A stretch of DNA of 16,999 nt from a bacterium (GTDB taxonomy: Bacteria > SZUA-79 > Acidulodesulfobacterales > Acidulodesulfobacteraceae). The notes under the pieces are model-generated. The model saw only the letters and a program-made list of their open reading frames with translations. It was not told the DNA's origin and ran no database searches. Position 1 is the first letter of the stretch. Every line of letters begins with the position of its first letter. The translations under genes were made by a program, and so were the position numbers. This document shows positions 16,931-16,999 of the stretch, piece after piece. The DNA lies in contig JAJYYS010000017.1 of assembly GCA_021800745.1 (NCBI GenBank), positions 1 to 16,999 of the forward strand. The letters run 5' to 3'.

Positions 16931-16999
16931 TCAATCTATAAATCCGCCGTCCCTTAAGTCCTTTATCGCATTTTGTATCACGGATGCCGAGCCTCTCAG
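16931..16999 (-). CDS. Possible C-terminal end of a minus-strand gene, cut by window edge
   Basis: On the minus strand a frame is open from the right edge for 22 codons to a TGA (16933-16931), ending ...QNAIKDLRDGGFID. The residues look protein-like, faintly like the recognition-helix end of a winged-helix domain, but the piece is too short to identify. A second minus frame is also open through here, so even the frame choice is uncertain. Confidence 0.25.
   Translation of the reverse strand: MRGSASVIQNAIKDLRDGGFID

Overview
The window is about 17 kb of AT-rich (roughly 40% GC by eye), gene-dense bacterial chromosome. It carries 14 protein genes, one of them cut by the left edge, plus one tRNA and possibly a sliver of a further gene at the right edge. 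The content suggests a Gram-negative anaerobe or microaerophile: membrane-anchored HtrA protease, selenocysteine elongation factor SelB, menaquinone made by the futalosine route, the MEP isoprenoid pathway, and a CdnL/CarD regulator next to a PIN-TRAM protein and ispD/ispF. That mix fits deltaproteobacteria-like lineages, but the assignment is an inference. No phage, transposase, CRISPR or plasmid genes are visible.

Layout. (1) 1-3647: proteostasis cluster, with the C-terminus of one Hsp100/Clp ATPase, a small DUF1844 protein overlapping it by 8 bp, and a complete ClpB. (2) 3648-5353: an intergenic region with a short tandem repeat and a well-spaced sigma-54-type promoter in front of an HtrA/Deg protease. 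(3) 5354-7640: an intrinsic terminator, selB, then a nested palindromic element starting at the base after the selB stop codon. (4) 7737-11857: a tight four-gene run of UbiD-family decarboxylase, UbiA-family prenyltransferase, UbiX-family flavin prenyltransferase and aminofutalosine synthase MqnE. (5) 11907-13522: CdnL/CarD and a membrane PIN-TRAM protein. (6) 13586-14836, minus strand: ispF then ispD. (7) 14938-16146: a class III old yellow enzyme and, on the minus strand, tRNA-Leu(CAA). (8) 16333-16999: an unrecognised single-pass membrane protein with PilN-like layout, then a short minus-strand reading frame open at the edge.

Functional links. Clp/ClpB and HtrA are cytoplasmic and envelope protein quality control. 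The region-4 genes cover the first committed step of futalosine menaquinone synthesis (MqnE) and the late prenylation and decarboxylation steps. IspD and IspF make the isoprenoid precursors for the menaquinone side chain. SelB implies selenoproteins elsewhere in the genome; none is visible here.

Two translation-start styles seem to coexist. DUF1844, clpB, htrA, cdnL, ispD and the old yellow enzyme have clear Shine-Dalgarno sequences. selB, the PIN-TRAM gene, ispF and the 16333 gene lack one and have a -10-like hexamer only 4-8 nt before the ATG, which suggests leaderless mRNAs. I see no complete novel system. The items most worth a second look are the nested palindrome, the sigma-54 site before htrA, the leaderless-start pattern, the DUF1844 gene between two Clp ATPases, and the membrane protein at 16333.
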